Assembly: GCF_031846415.1 (NCBI RefSeq)
Contig: NZ_JAVRHT010000018.1
Span: 14,005-78,004, forward strand
Origin: Rubrivirga litoralis
GTDB taxonomy: Bacteria; Bacteroidota; Rhodothermia; Rhodothermales; Rubricoccaceae
Direction of reading: 5' to 3'
Length of the DNA: 64,000 bases
This document shows positions 43,016 through 51,175 of this stretch, piece after piece. The position numbers and the translations under genes were made by a program. Position 1 is the first letter of the stretch. Every line of letters begins with the position of its first letter. The notes beneath the pieces are model-generated. The model was not told where the DNA came from, made no database searches, and was given only the letters and a program-made list of their open reading frames with translations.

Positions 43016-44758
43016 GTGCCGCCCGTCTCCCCTCTGCTCGCCGTCGCCCTCGCCGCCCTGCTCGGGTGGGGACCGTTCTCCGACTGGTTCGGCGCCGACG
43101 ACGAGGCCGCCGCCCCGCCCGCCGCCGAGGCCGTCGACGCGCTGGCCGCCGCGCACGCCTCGGCGCAGACGATCCGCGTGGGCGGGGCGGCCGCCGCGCT
43201 CCGGCCCGAGACGCGGGCGGCGTACGCTGGGGGCGCCGCGCTGTGGGCGCTGCCGGCCGAACGCCGGACGCTCCGCCGGGCGATCGGCGAGGCGGCGGCC
43301 GACGGGCTCCGCCCGGCCGAAGTCCACGCGCCCACGCTCGACCTGCTCGACGCGCGGCTGGCCGAGGCCGAGGCCCAGTGGGAGGCGCTCGACGGCGCCG
43401 CCCGCGACACGCTCGCCGACCCCCGCCCCGCCCTCGTCGCCGCGCTCGACGTGCTGCTGACCGACGGCGCGCTCCGCCTGGGCGGGGCGCTCCTGGGCGA
43501 GCGCGCGGACCCCGCCTCGCTCTACCCCGGCGTGTGGCACGCGACCGACCGCGACCCGGACGGCGAGCGCTGGGCCGGCCTCCAGGCCGCCGTCCGCTCG
43601 GGCGACGCGCGGCGCGTGGCGGCAGCGCTCGGCGGGCTCCGCCCCGCCCACGCCGGGTACCGCCGGCTGCGTGCGCGGCTGGACGCGCTGGGCGACGACC
43701 TCGCGCCGGTGCCCGAGGGCACGGCGCTCCGCCCCGGCGGCCGGTCGGTCCGCGTGCCGCACCTCCGCGAGCGGCTGGACGCGCTGGGCTGGCTCCCCGC
43801 CGACTCGCTCGACGCCTGGACGCGCCCCGACGCCTACCTCCTCGACGACTCGCTCGCCGCCGGGCTCGCCCGCTTCGAGAGCGCCCACGGCCTCGCGTCC
43901 GACAGCGTGCTCGATGCCTCGGTGACGGATGCGCTCAACGCCGACCTGGACGGGCTCCGCGACCGGCTCGCGCTCAACCTGGAGCGCTGGCGCTGGCTCC
44001 CCGACGACTTCGGCGAGCACTACGTGTGGGTGAACCTGCCGGCCTTCGAGATCCGCGCGTTCATGCGAGACTCGACGGGCGGGGTGGCCGAGTCCCTGCG
44101 GATGCCGGCCAACATCGGCAACGCGCAGACAACGGGGTGGACGACGCCGGTGATCTCGGACTCCATCCACACGCTCGAATTCCAGCCGGCGTGGTACGTC
44201 CCGCGCTCGCTGGCCGCCGCCCAAGTGCTCCCGATGGCCCAGCGCGACAGCCTCTCGCTCCACCGCCAGGGGTTCGAGGTGTACCAGAACGGGCAGGCGG
44301 TCGACTCGCGCCTCGTGCCGTGGGACTCGGTCTCGGTCTCGTCCTTCCGGTTCGTGCAGCGGCCCGGCCCGGCCAACCCGCTCGGGCGCGTCAAGTTCTT
44401 GATGCACAACCCGTATGCCATCCTCATCCACGACACGAACAAGCGGTACACGTTCGACGACGGCTCGGGCTCGTCGATGTCGAGCGGGTGCGTGCAGGCG
44501 TCGGCGCCGGACGAGCTCGCCGAGCACCTGATGACGACGGTCAACGGCTGGGAGCCGGGGCGCGCGCGGGCCGCGTGGCGGGGCGGCCCACGCCGGGGCG
44601 TCCGCCTGGAGCGCCCGGTGCGGACGCACTTCGTCTACTTCACGGCCTGGGCCGAGGAGGGCGGGGCGCTCCGGCTCTATGCCGACCCGTACGGCTACGA
44701 CGCGGCGCTGGCCGCCGCGCTCGGCCGCGCCCGCCCCGCCCCCGACGACGCCTCGTGA
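43016..44758 (+). CDS. L,D-transpeptidase (YcbB/LdtD type)
   Basis: Periplasmic peptidoglycan cross-linking enzyme. 580 aa, GTG start. Short hydrophobic N-terminus, a scaffold region with a peptidoglycan-binding-like domain (VRVPHLRERLDALGWLPADS), then the YkuD catalytic domain: ERWRWLPDDFGEHYVWVNLPAFEIRAF, IGNAQTTGWTTPVISDSIHTLEF (acceptor loop), VKFLMHNPYAILIHDTNKRYTF and SSMSSGCVQASAPDELAE. The catalytic His and Cys are present. The Arg that normally follows in SGCxR is Gln here, which is unusual. The next gene starts 4 nt after its stop. Confidence 0.92.
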   Translation: MPPVSPLLAVALAALLGWGPFSDWFGADDEAAAPPAAEAVDALAAAHASAQTIRVGGAAAALRPETRAAYAGGAALWALPAERRTLRRAIGEAAADGLRPAEVHAPTLDLLDARLAEAEAQWEALDGAARDTLADPRPALVAALDVLLTDGALRLGGALLGERADPASLYPGVWHATDRDPDGERWAGLQAAVRSGDARRVAAALGGLRPAHAGYRRLRARLDALGDDLAPVPEGTALRPGGRSVRVPHLRERLDALGWLPADSLDAWTRPDAYLLDDSLAAGLARFESAHGLASDSVLDASVTDALNADLDGLRDRLALNLERWRWLPDDFGEHYVWVNLPAFEIRAFMRDSTGGVAESLRMPANIGNAQTTGWTTPVISDSIHTLEFQPAWYVPRSLAAAQVLPMAQRDSLSLHRQGFEVYQNGQAVDSRLVPWDSVSVSSFRFVQRPGPANPLGRVKFLMHNPYAILIHDTNKRYTFDDGSGSSMSSGCVQASAPDELAEHLMTTVNGWEPGRARAAWRGGPRRGVRLERPVRTHFVYFTAWAEEGGALRLYADPYGYDAALAAALGRARPAPDDAS

Positions 44759-44762
44759 CGCC

Positions 44763-45197
44763 ATGCGCCTCCTCCCCGCCCTCGCGCTCCTGATCGCCGC
44801 GCCGGCCGTGGCCCAAGACCCCGCCCCGCCCGCGGCTCCCCGCGACAGCCCAGACGGGTTCGAGCCGTGGCGGGACCAGGACGAGACGCTGGAGGAAGAG
44901 CAGGGGCGGCTCCGCCACTTCCTCGACCGACGTACAGAGCGGCTGGCGAGGACGCTGGACAACTTGCCCGGCGCCACCCCACGGTGCGACGCCGGCGCGC
45001 CGATGCCGACGCCGTTCGGCGCGGGCGGGGCGGCGCCGGCCCCGATGCCCGAGGCGGAGCGCACCGGGCCGCCGCCGGTCCCGATGCCGAACCTGTGCGC
45101 GGGCGGGGTGGCCGAGGCCGTCCCGGTCCGCCGCCCCGCCCGACCGCCGGCGCGGCGCGTGGTCCCGCCCGCCGCCCCGCCCCGCCACGAGCGATAG
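44763..45197 (+). CDS. hypothetical exported Pro-rich protein
   Basis: 144 aa, signal peptide RLLPALALLIAAPAVAQDP. The mature part has a charged helix (WRDQDETLEEEQGRLRHFLDRRTERLARTLDNLP) and then a Pro/Ala/Gly-rich tail, several segments of which (AGGAAPAP, ARPPARR) are encoded by the 11-mer or its complement. Probably co-transcribed with the L,D-transpeptidase (4-nt gap), which hints at an envelope role. No family recognised. Confidence 0.7.
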   Translation: MRLLPALALLIAAPAVAQDPAPPAAPRDSPDGFEPWRDQDETLEEEQGRLRHFLDRRTERLARTLDNLPGATPRCDAGAPMPTPFGAGGAAPAPMPEAERTGPPPVPMPNLCAGGVAEAVPVRRPARPPARRVVPPAAPPRHER

Positions 45198-45198
45198 C

Positions 45199-45243
45199 GC
45201 GCGGGCGGGGCGGACAAGCCGAGGCCGACCGCCCCGCCCGCGC
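45199..45243. terminator. 15-bp perfect inverted repeat after the 44763-45197 gene
   Basis: GCGCGGGCGGGGCGG (45199-45213) and its exact reverse complement (45229-45243) start 2 nt after the stop codon, with a 15-nt loop. A strong GC stem without T-run, upstream of the trp leader. Confidence 0.42.
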
Positions 45244-45354
45244 TCCCCCCGCCGTTCGGCCGGTCGCTCCGCTGAGCGGAGGCGGAGCCTCTGCGATGGG
45301 CGCGCGGACGGGGGGAGCCCAGGGGCGTGGCCGTGCGGGCGGGGCGGCCCGCAG

Positions 45355-45385
45355 TTGCCGCGCCCGCCGAATGCCGCTAGCTTGG
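45355..45385 (+). promoter_or_regulatory. candidate promoter of the trp operon
   Basis: TTG at 45355-45357, a 20-nt spacer, then TAGCTTGG at 45378-45385 (one mismatch to TAnnTTTG). Spacing fits the Bacteroidota -33/-7 arrangement. The predicted start site falls at about 45389-45391, i.e. at the ATG of the leader ORF, implying a leaderless leader transcript. Confidence 0.42.
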
Positions 45386-45389
45386 CCGC

Positions 45390-45461
45390 ATGGCACGCCG
45401 CACTCCGCTCGTCTGGCCCTGGTGGCCCCCACACCCAGTGGGCGGACGGCCAGTGGCCTGA
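45390..45461 (+). CDS. trpL: trp operon leader peptide
   Basis: 23-codon ORF (ATG 45390, TGA 45459-45461) encoding MARRTPLVWPWWPPH and a short tail, with three Trp codons in the stretch W-P-W-W (45414-45425). Its purpose would be to sense charged tRNA-Trp: a ribosome stalled on these codons decides which RNA hairpin forms. The codons lie directly upstream of a hairpin CCCAC-ACCCA-GTGGG (45428-45442) and of the antiterminator arm, and a U-tract terminator follows 23 nt after its stop. trpE begins at 45571. Spacing and logic match classical trp attenuators. Confidence 0.88.
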   Translation: MARRTPLVWPWWPPHPVGGRPVA

Positions 45462-45516
45462 CGCGAACGCGCCTCCCGACGCGAGCCCACTGTTCCAGCG
45501 AGCAGGGGGCTTTTTT
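45413..45516 (+). promoter_or_regulatory. trp attenuator: competing hairpins
   Basis: Visible complementarities: (1:2) CTGGCC 45413-45418 with GGCCAG 45448-45453, and CCCAC 45428-45432 with GTGGG 45438-45442; (2:3, antiterminator) CAGTGGGC 45436-45443 with GCCCACTG 45485-45492, 8 bp perfect; (3:4, terminator) AGCCCACTG 45484-45492 with CAGGGGGCT 45503-45511. Arm 3 is shared by antiterminator and terminator. Stalling on the Trp codons would mask strand 1 and favour 2:3; free translation favours the terminator. Confidence 0.85.
45484..45516 (+). terminator. intrinsic terminator of the trp attenuator
   Basis: Stem AGCCCACTG / CAGGGGGCT (8 pairs, one A-G mismatch), 10-nt loop, followed by TTTTTT (45511-45516). 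One of only two T-run terminators I find in the window. Confidence 0.9.
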
Positions 45517-45570
45517 ATTGGCCGGACCTCCCCACCCCGCCCGCGCCCCGCGCCCCACCTTCCGCACCCG

Positions 45571-47130
<1,560 letters not shown>

Positions 47131-47207
47131 TGGTTCAGGGTTGGGGCGTTCAGGGTCGTCCGCCCGGCCGTTGAACCCCGAGCCCTGAACCTCCCAACCC
47201 CGAACCC
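47131..47207. repeat. inverted pair of GTTCAGG heptamer arrays between trpE and the 47217 ORF
   Basis: Left 47131-47157 has GGTTCAG, GGTTGGG, GCGTTCA and GGGTCG. Right 47170-47207 is the complement type (TTGAACCCCGAGCCCTGAAC, then CCCAACCCCGAAC). The left array begins at the base after the trpE stop, the right ends 9 nt before the next ATG. Confidence 0.8.
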
Positions 47208-47216
47208 ACCCCGCCC

Positions 47217-47714
47217 ATGTTCCCCTCCCTCCGCCCGATCCTGAACAAAGGCGGCGCCGGGCGCTACATCTCGCGCGCCCACAGCGCCGAGCGGTTGCAG
47301 CCCATCGCCGAGCGCCACATCGACCTGATGTACGCCTACGAGGCCATCCTCGACGGCCTGCCCGCCGGGCTGCCGAAGGAGCGGCTCGAAGCGCTCATGC
47401 CGTACCTCCGCACCGAGATCGCCAAGATGTCCGAGACGATCCTGAGCCTGGGCGGGACGCCCCCGAGCGGCGTGCGCCGCGTGCCGGGCGGGCTGGACCT
47501 GCCCGAGGCGGACTCGGCCGCCGGCCGCCCCGCCCTCGACCACGTCGACGCGCTCCTCGACGCCGAGCGTGACTTCGGCGGCGCCATCCGCAACGAGGTC
47601 GACGCCGTTCACCACCAGGAGCGGACGCGGGCCATCCTGACCCACAACGCCGAGGCGTCCGACGCCCGCCGCGGCGCGCTCCGCGACCTCGCCGCCGACT
47701 TGCAGACGGCGTAG
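47217..47714 (+). CDS. hypothetical helical protein inside the trp operon
   Basis: 165 aa, ATG 47217. Nearly all predicted helix: SAERLQPIAERHIDLMYAYEAILDGL, LEALMPYLRTEIAKMSETILSLGG and LLDAERDFGGAIRNEVDAVHHQERTRAILTHNAEASDARRGALRDLA. The Glu/His spacing in the first and third helices recalls ferritin-like or DUF892-type bundles, but the match is weak. It has no known role in tryptophan synthesis. Bordered upstream by the same heptamer family that encloses the four-helix-bundle gene between trpG and trpD. Confidence 0.65.
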   Translation: MFPSLRPILNKGGAGRYISRAHSAERLQPIAERHIDLMYAYEAILDGLPAGLPKERLEALMPYLRTEIAKMSETILSLGGTPPSGVRRVPGGLDLPEADSAAGRPALDHVDALLDAERDFGGAIRNEVDAVHHQERTRAILTHNAEASDARRGALRDLAADLQTA

Positions 47715-47797
47715 AGCGCGACGGGCACGGGCGGCGAGGTGGAGCACGGCCCCGCCCCGCCCCCGGCTCGTCACCCGTCCCCCCGCCCGCCACCCGA

Positions 47798-48931
47798 ATG
47801 CCCGCCCCCCGCCCCGCCCCGCCCGCGACGGACGCCGCCCACGCGGCGCCGCCCGTGCTCGTGTCCGGCATCCAGCCGTCGGGGACGCTCCACGTGGGCA
47901 ACTACCTCGGCGCGCTCCGCCAGAACATCGCGCTCGCGAACGACCCCGCCCGCCGGAGCGAGGCGTTCCTGTTCGTGGCCGACTACCACGCGCTGACCAC
48001 GCTCCGCGCCCCAGAGGCGCTCCGCCGGAACACGCTCGACGCCGCGCTCGACTACCTCGCGCTCGGCCTCGACCCCGACCGGACCCACCTGTTCGTCCAG
48101 TCCGACGTGCCCCAGCTCGGCGAGCTGACGTGGGTCTTCCTGTGCCTCACGCCCACGTCGCTCCTGGAAAAGGGCGTGGCCTACAAGGACAAGACGGCCC
48201 AGGGCGCGAGCGCGAACGCGGGCCTCTTGACCTACCCCATCCTCCAGGCCGCCGACATCCTCGCCTACGCGGCGCCGGGCCGCGGCCTGATCGTGCCGGT
48301 CGGGGCGGACCAGAAGCAGAACCTCGAGATCAGCCGCGACACGGCCGCCCGCTTTAACCAGACGTTCGGCACGGGCGGGGCGGCCAGCGAGGGCGGGGCG
48401 GACGATGGGACAGAGCCGGGGCGGGGCGGCCTCTTCCCGCTCCCCGAGCCGCTCATCCTCGACGACGTCGCCGTGGTCCCGGGCCTCGACGGGCGCAAAA
48501 TGTCGAAGAGCTACGGCAACACGATCGGCATCTTCGACGAGGGCGCGGCGCTCAAGAAGAAGGTGATGTCGATCGTCACCGACTCGACGCCTCTGGAGGA
48601 GCCGAAGGACCCGGACGCCGACAACGTGTTCGCCCTCATCCGCCTGTTCGCGGACGAGGCGAAGCAGGCCGAGGTCGCCGCAGCGTACCGGGCCGGCGGC
48701 TACGGCTACGGCCACGCCAAAAAAGAGCTGCTGGCGCTCGTCACCGACTACTTCGGCGAGGCCCGCGAGCGGCGCCGCGCCCTCGCCGAGCGGCCCGACG
48801 ACGTCCGCGACGTGCTCGCCGCGGGCGGGGCGGCGGCCCGGGCGCGCGCGGCCGAGGTGCTGGGCGAGGTCCGCGAGGCGGTCGGCTTCTTGAATGCGGG
48901 TACGGGGTACGAGGTACGGGGTACGGCCTAG
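47798..48931 (+). CDS. trpS: tryptophanyl-tRNA synthetase
   Basis: Charges tRNA-Trp; here it lies inside the trp operon. 377 aa. Motifs: VSGIQPSGTLHVGNYLGAL (HIGH box as HVGN), FLFVADYHALTT, SLLEKGVAYKD, ILQAADILAY, VPVGADQKQNLEISRD and GRKMSKSYGNTI (KMSKS). An insertion of about 22 residues (GTGGAASEGGADDG and following) is encoded by four 11-mer copies at 48370-48430. The C-terminal GTGYEVRGT is encoded by a GTAC heptamer array, so the natural end was probably close to AVGFLN. Confidence 0.96.
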   Translation: MPAPRPAPPATDAAHAAPPVLVSGIQPSGTLHVGNYLGALRQNIALANDPARRSEAFLFVADYHALTTLRAPEALRRNTLDAALDYLALGLDPDRTHLFVQSDVPQLGELTWVFLCLTPTSLLEKGVAYKDKTAQGASANAGLLTYPILQAADILAYAAPGRGLIVPVGADQKQNLEISRDTAARFNQTFGTGGAASEGGADDGTEPGRGGLFPLPEPLILDDVAVVPGLDGRKMSKSYGNTIGIFDEGAALKKKVMSIVTDSTPLEEPKDPDADNVFALIRLFADEAKQAEVAAAYRAGGYGYGHAKKELLALVTDYFGEARERRRALAERPDDVRDVLAAGGAAARARAAEVLGEVREAVGFLNAGTGYEVRGTA

Positions 48932-48978
48932 CCTCGACGCCTACTCCCTTCGTACCCCGTACCGAGTACCCCGTACCG
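48896..48978. repeat. inverted pair of GGTACGG/CCGTACC arrays between trpS and trpG
   Basis: Left 48896-48928 (GGTACGGGGTACGAGGTACG) lies in the trpS 3' end; right 48951-48978 (CGTACCCCGTACCGAGTACC) ends 3 nt before the trpG ATG. They are reverse complements with one or two mismatches, giving a hairpin of about 28 bp around a 22-nt loop holding the trpS stop. Confidence 0.88.
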
Positions 48979-48981
48979 ACT

Positions 48982-49611
48982 ATGATCCTCGTCATCGACA
49001 ACTACGACTCGTTCACGTACAACCTCGTCCACCTCGTGGGCGCGGAGACGGACGCCTACCGCGTGGTGCGGAACGACGCCGTCACGCTGGACGAGGTCGA
49101 GGCGCTCGCGCCGGCGGGCATCCTGATCTCGCCCGGGCCGGGCCGCCCCGCCCAGGCCGGCGTGAGCGAGGCGGTCGTCGAGCGGTTCGGGCCGTCGACG
49201 CCGGTCCTTGGCGTGTGCCTGGGACACCAGGCGATCGGCGAGGTCTACGGCGGCCGCGTCGTCCACGCGCCGACGCTCATGCACGGGAAGACCAGCCGGG
49301 TCCACCACGACGGCCGGACCGTGTTCGAGGACGTCGAGCAGGACTTCGTCGCGACGCGCTACCACTCGCTCGTCGTCGACCGCGCCTCGCTCCCGGACGT
49401 CTTGGAGGTCTCGGCCGAGACCGAGGGCGGGGTGGTCATGGGCTTCCGCCACCGCGAGCACCCGGTCGAGGGCGTCCAGTTCCACCCGGAGAGCGTGCTC
49501 ACGACCGAGGGGCCGAGGCTGGTGCGGAACTGGGTCCGGGGGGTGTTGGGGTTCGGGGTTCAGGGTTCGCAAGGGCGGGGTGGGGCGGTCGGCACAGCCG
49601 AGGGCGCGTGA
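48982..49611 (+). CDS. trpG: anthranilate synthase component II (glutamine amidotransferase)
   Basis: Supplies ammonia to TrpE. 209 aa. N-terminal LVIDNYDSFTYNLVHLVG, SPGPGRPAQAG, nucleophile Cys in VLGVCLGHQAIGE, and the His/Glu of the triad in GVQFHPESVLT. The last ~25 residues (GVLGFGVQGSQGRGGAVG and on) are not family-like: they are encoded by the GGGTTCG heptamer array and an 11-mer. The stop TGA overlaps the next ATG by one base (TGATG at 49609). Confidence 0.96.
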   Translation: MILVIDNYDSFTYNLVHLVGAETDAYRVVRNDAVTLDEVEALAPAGILISPGPGRPAQAGVSEAVVERFGPSTPVLGVCLGHQAIGEVYGGRVVHAPTLMHGKTSRVHHDGRTVFEDVEQDFVATRYHSLVVDRASLPDVLEVSAETEGGVVMGFRHREHPVEGVQFHPESVLTTEGPRLVRNWVRGVLGFGVQGSQGRGGAVGTAEGA

Positions 49612-50051
49612 TGGGGACGTTCAGGCGATTCGAGGAGATCGAGGCGTGGAAGCTGGGGCGGGAGCTGAACCGGCTCGTGTACGAAGCGACGGCAGGTGGC
49701 GCGTTCGCCAAAGACTTCGCGCTCCGGGACCAAATCCGGCGCGCGTCGATCTCGGTCTCCTCGAACGTCGCCGAGGGCTACGCGCGCCGGTCTCCCGCCG
49801 ACTTCGCCCGCTTCCTGACGATTGCGCGGGCCTCGGCCGCCGAGGTCCGCTCCCAACTCTACCTCGCCCTCGACCTGGGCTACCTCGACACGGACACCTT
49901 CGACGCGCTCTACGACCTCGCTCGCCGCGCGGGCGGGGCGTGCGGCGGGCTCGCTCGCTACCTCCGAACCGCCCCGCCCCGAGCCACTCGGGAGCCTGGC
50001 GCCGAATGGTCTCTCGACGTCAGCGACGACGAAACCCTGAACCCCGAACCC
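49549..50051. repeat. perfect 19-bp inverted repeat (heptamer units) enclosing the four-helix-bundle gene
   Basis: GGGTTCGGGGTTCAGGGTT at 49549-49567 and its exact reverse complement at 50033-50051. Both arms are 7-bp tandem repeats (GGGTTCG, GGGTTCA). The left arm is inside the trpG 3' end, the right is inside the 3' end of the enclosed gene. Confidence 0.9.
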
Positions 50052-50054
50052 TGA
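49611..50054 (+). CDS. four-helix bundle protein (23S rRNA IVP / S23 family)
   Basis: 147 aa. Sequence RFEEIEAWKLGRELNRLVYEAT, DFALRDQIRRASISVSSNVAEGYAR, FARFLTIARASAAEVRSQLYLALDLGYLD and FDALYDLARRAGG is a textbook S23/IVP four-helix bundle (QIRRASxSVxxNIAEG is the family mark). Relatives are encoded in 23S rRNA intervening sequences, stand alone in Bacteroidota, or act as Avd in diversity-generating retroelements; no reverse transcriptase is near. The stop and last residues (TLNPEP) are encoded by the right heptamer arm. Its position between trpG and trpD suggests insertion as a cassette. Confidence 0.92.
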   Translation: MGTFRRFEEIEAWKLGRELNRLVYEATAGGAFAKDFALRDQIRRASISVSSNVAEGYARRSPADFARFLTIARASAAEVRSQLYLALDLGYLDTDTFDALYDLARRAGGACGGLARYLRTAPPRATREPGAEWSLDVSDDETLNPEP

Positions 50055-50058
50055 ACCG

Positions 50059-51093
50059 TTGAAACCGATCTTACAAGCTGTTGCCGAGGGCGAGACGCTG
50101 ACCGAGGCGCAGGCCGCCTCCGCCATGCACGTGATGCTGGGCGGGGAGGCCGACCCGGTCCAGGTGGCCGCGCTGCTGCTGGGGCTCCGCTCGCGCGGCG
50201 AGACGCTCGACGAGCTGACCGGCTTCACGCGCGTGATGCGCGAGTACGCCGTGCCCGTCGCGACCGGCGACCTCGACCCCATCGACCTGTGCGGGACCGG
50301 CGGCGACCACTCGGGCTCGTTCAACATCTCGACGGCCGCCAGCTTCGTCGCCGCCGGCGCGGGCGTGCCGGTCGCCAAGCACGGCAACAAGGGCGTCTCG
50401 TCGTCGAGCGGCTCGGCCGACGTGCTGGGCGCGCTCGGCGTGCGGTCCGACCTCGACGCGGGCGGGGTGGCGCGGTGCCTCCAGGAGACCGGCATCGCGT
50501 TCCTGTTCGCTCCCCAGTTCCACCCCGCCCTCAAGCACGTGGGGCCGGTGCGGCGGGCGCTCGGCGTCCGGACGTTCTTCAACATCCTGGGGCCGCTCTG
50601 CAACCCGGCCGGCGTCAAGCGCCAGCTGGTCGGCGCGTTCTCGGACCCGGTCGCGAAGATGATGGCGCGGATCCTGCTGCGGTTGGGCAGCGAGCACGTC
50701 GTCGTGGTCTACGCCCACGACGGGCTGGACGAGCTCTCGACGACGAGCCCGACGACGATCTACCAGACAGGCTCGCACGCCTACGAGGGCGGGCTGTTGG
50801 AGCAGGAGGTGGTGCCCGAGCGGTTCGGGCTGGCCCGCGTCTCGGCGGCGGCGCTCCAGGGCGGCACGGCCGACGAGAACGCCGAGATCGTCCGCGCGGT
50901 CCTGGGCGGGGCGGGCGGGCCGCAGACGGACATCGTGCTCCTCAACGCGGCCTACGCGCTCCTGGCGTCCGGCGAGTACGGCTCGCTCGACGACTGCCTG
51001 GACGCGGCCCGTGAGAGCGTCGGGAGCGGGGCGGCGCTGGCCAAGCTGGACGCGCTCGTCGAGGCGTCCAACGAGCTCGCCGAGGCGGCATGA
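50059..51093 (+). CDS. trpD: anthranilate phosphoribosyltransferase
   Basis: Adds PRPP ribose-phosphate to anthranilate. 344 aa from a TTG at 50059 (LKPILQAVAEGETLTEAQA), 4 nt after the preceding stop; the first ATG would remove the N-terminal helices, so TTG is preferred. Motifs: DLCGTGGDHSGSFNISTAASFVAAGAGVPVAKHGNKGVSSSSGSADVLGALG (PRPP and anthranilate sites, KHGN), FAPQFHPALKHVGPVRRALGVRTFFNILGPLCNPA and HDGLDELS. Normal length. The TTG follows directly on the AACCCTGAACC repeat, which may have displaced the original start region. Confidence 0.95.
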   Translation: MKPILQAVAEGETLTEAQAASAMHVMLGGEADPVQVAALLLGLRSRGETLDELTGFTRVMREYAVPVATGDLDPIDLCGTGGDHSGSFNISTAASFVAAGAGVPVAKHGNKGVSSSSGSADVLGALGVRSDLDAGGVARCLQETGIAFLFAPQFHPALKHVGPVRRALGVRTFFNILGPLCNPAGVKRQLVGAFSDPVAKMMARILLRLGSEHVVVVYAHDGLDELSTTSPTTIYQTGSHAYEGGLLEQEVVPERFGLARVSAAALQGGTADENAEIVRAVLGGAGGPQTDIVLLNAAYALLASGEYGSLDDCLDAARESVGSGAALAKLDALVEASNELAEAA

Positions 51094-51175
51094 GGTGACG
51101 AGTGAAGGGGTATGAGTGATGAGCCGTCACTCTCCCACATTCCGCCCGTCACTCATTACTCATCACTCATCACCC
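51094..51175. repeat. inverted pair of GAGTGAT-type heptamer arrays between trpD and trpC
   Basis: Left 51094-51123 (GGTGACGAGTGAAGGGGTAT, then GAGTGATGAG) and right 51146-51175 (CGTCACTCATTACTCATCAC, then TCATCACC). Reverse-complementary 7-bp periodic arrays; the right one abuts the trpC GTG. Confidence 0.82.

Noticed and set aside
41921..45217. 1098-codon minus-strand open frame
   Set aside because: Antisense to the L,D-transpeptidase and out of frame with the 42010 gene; composition is Arg/Gly/Pro-rich and without domains.
49545..50057. IVP gene as part of a diversity-generating retroelement (Avd)
   Set aside because: S23 proteins resemble Avd, but there is no reverse transcriptase, template repeat or variable repeat within the window.
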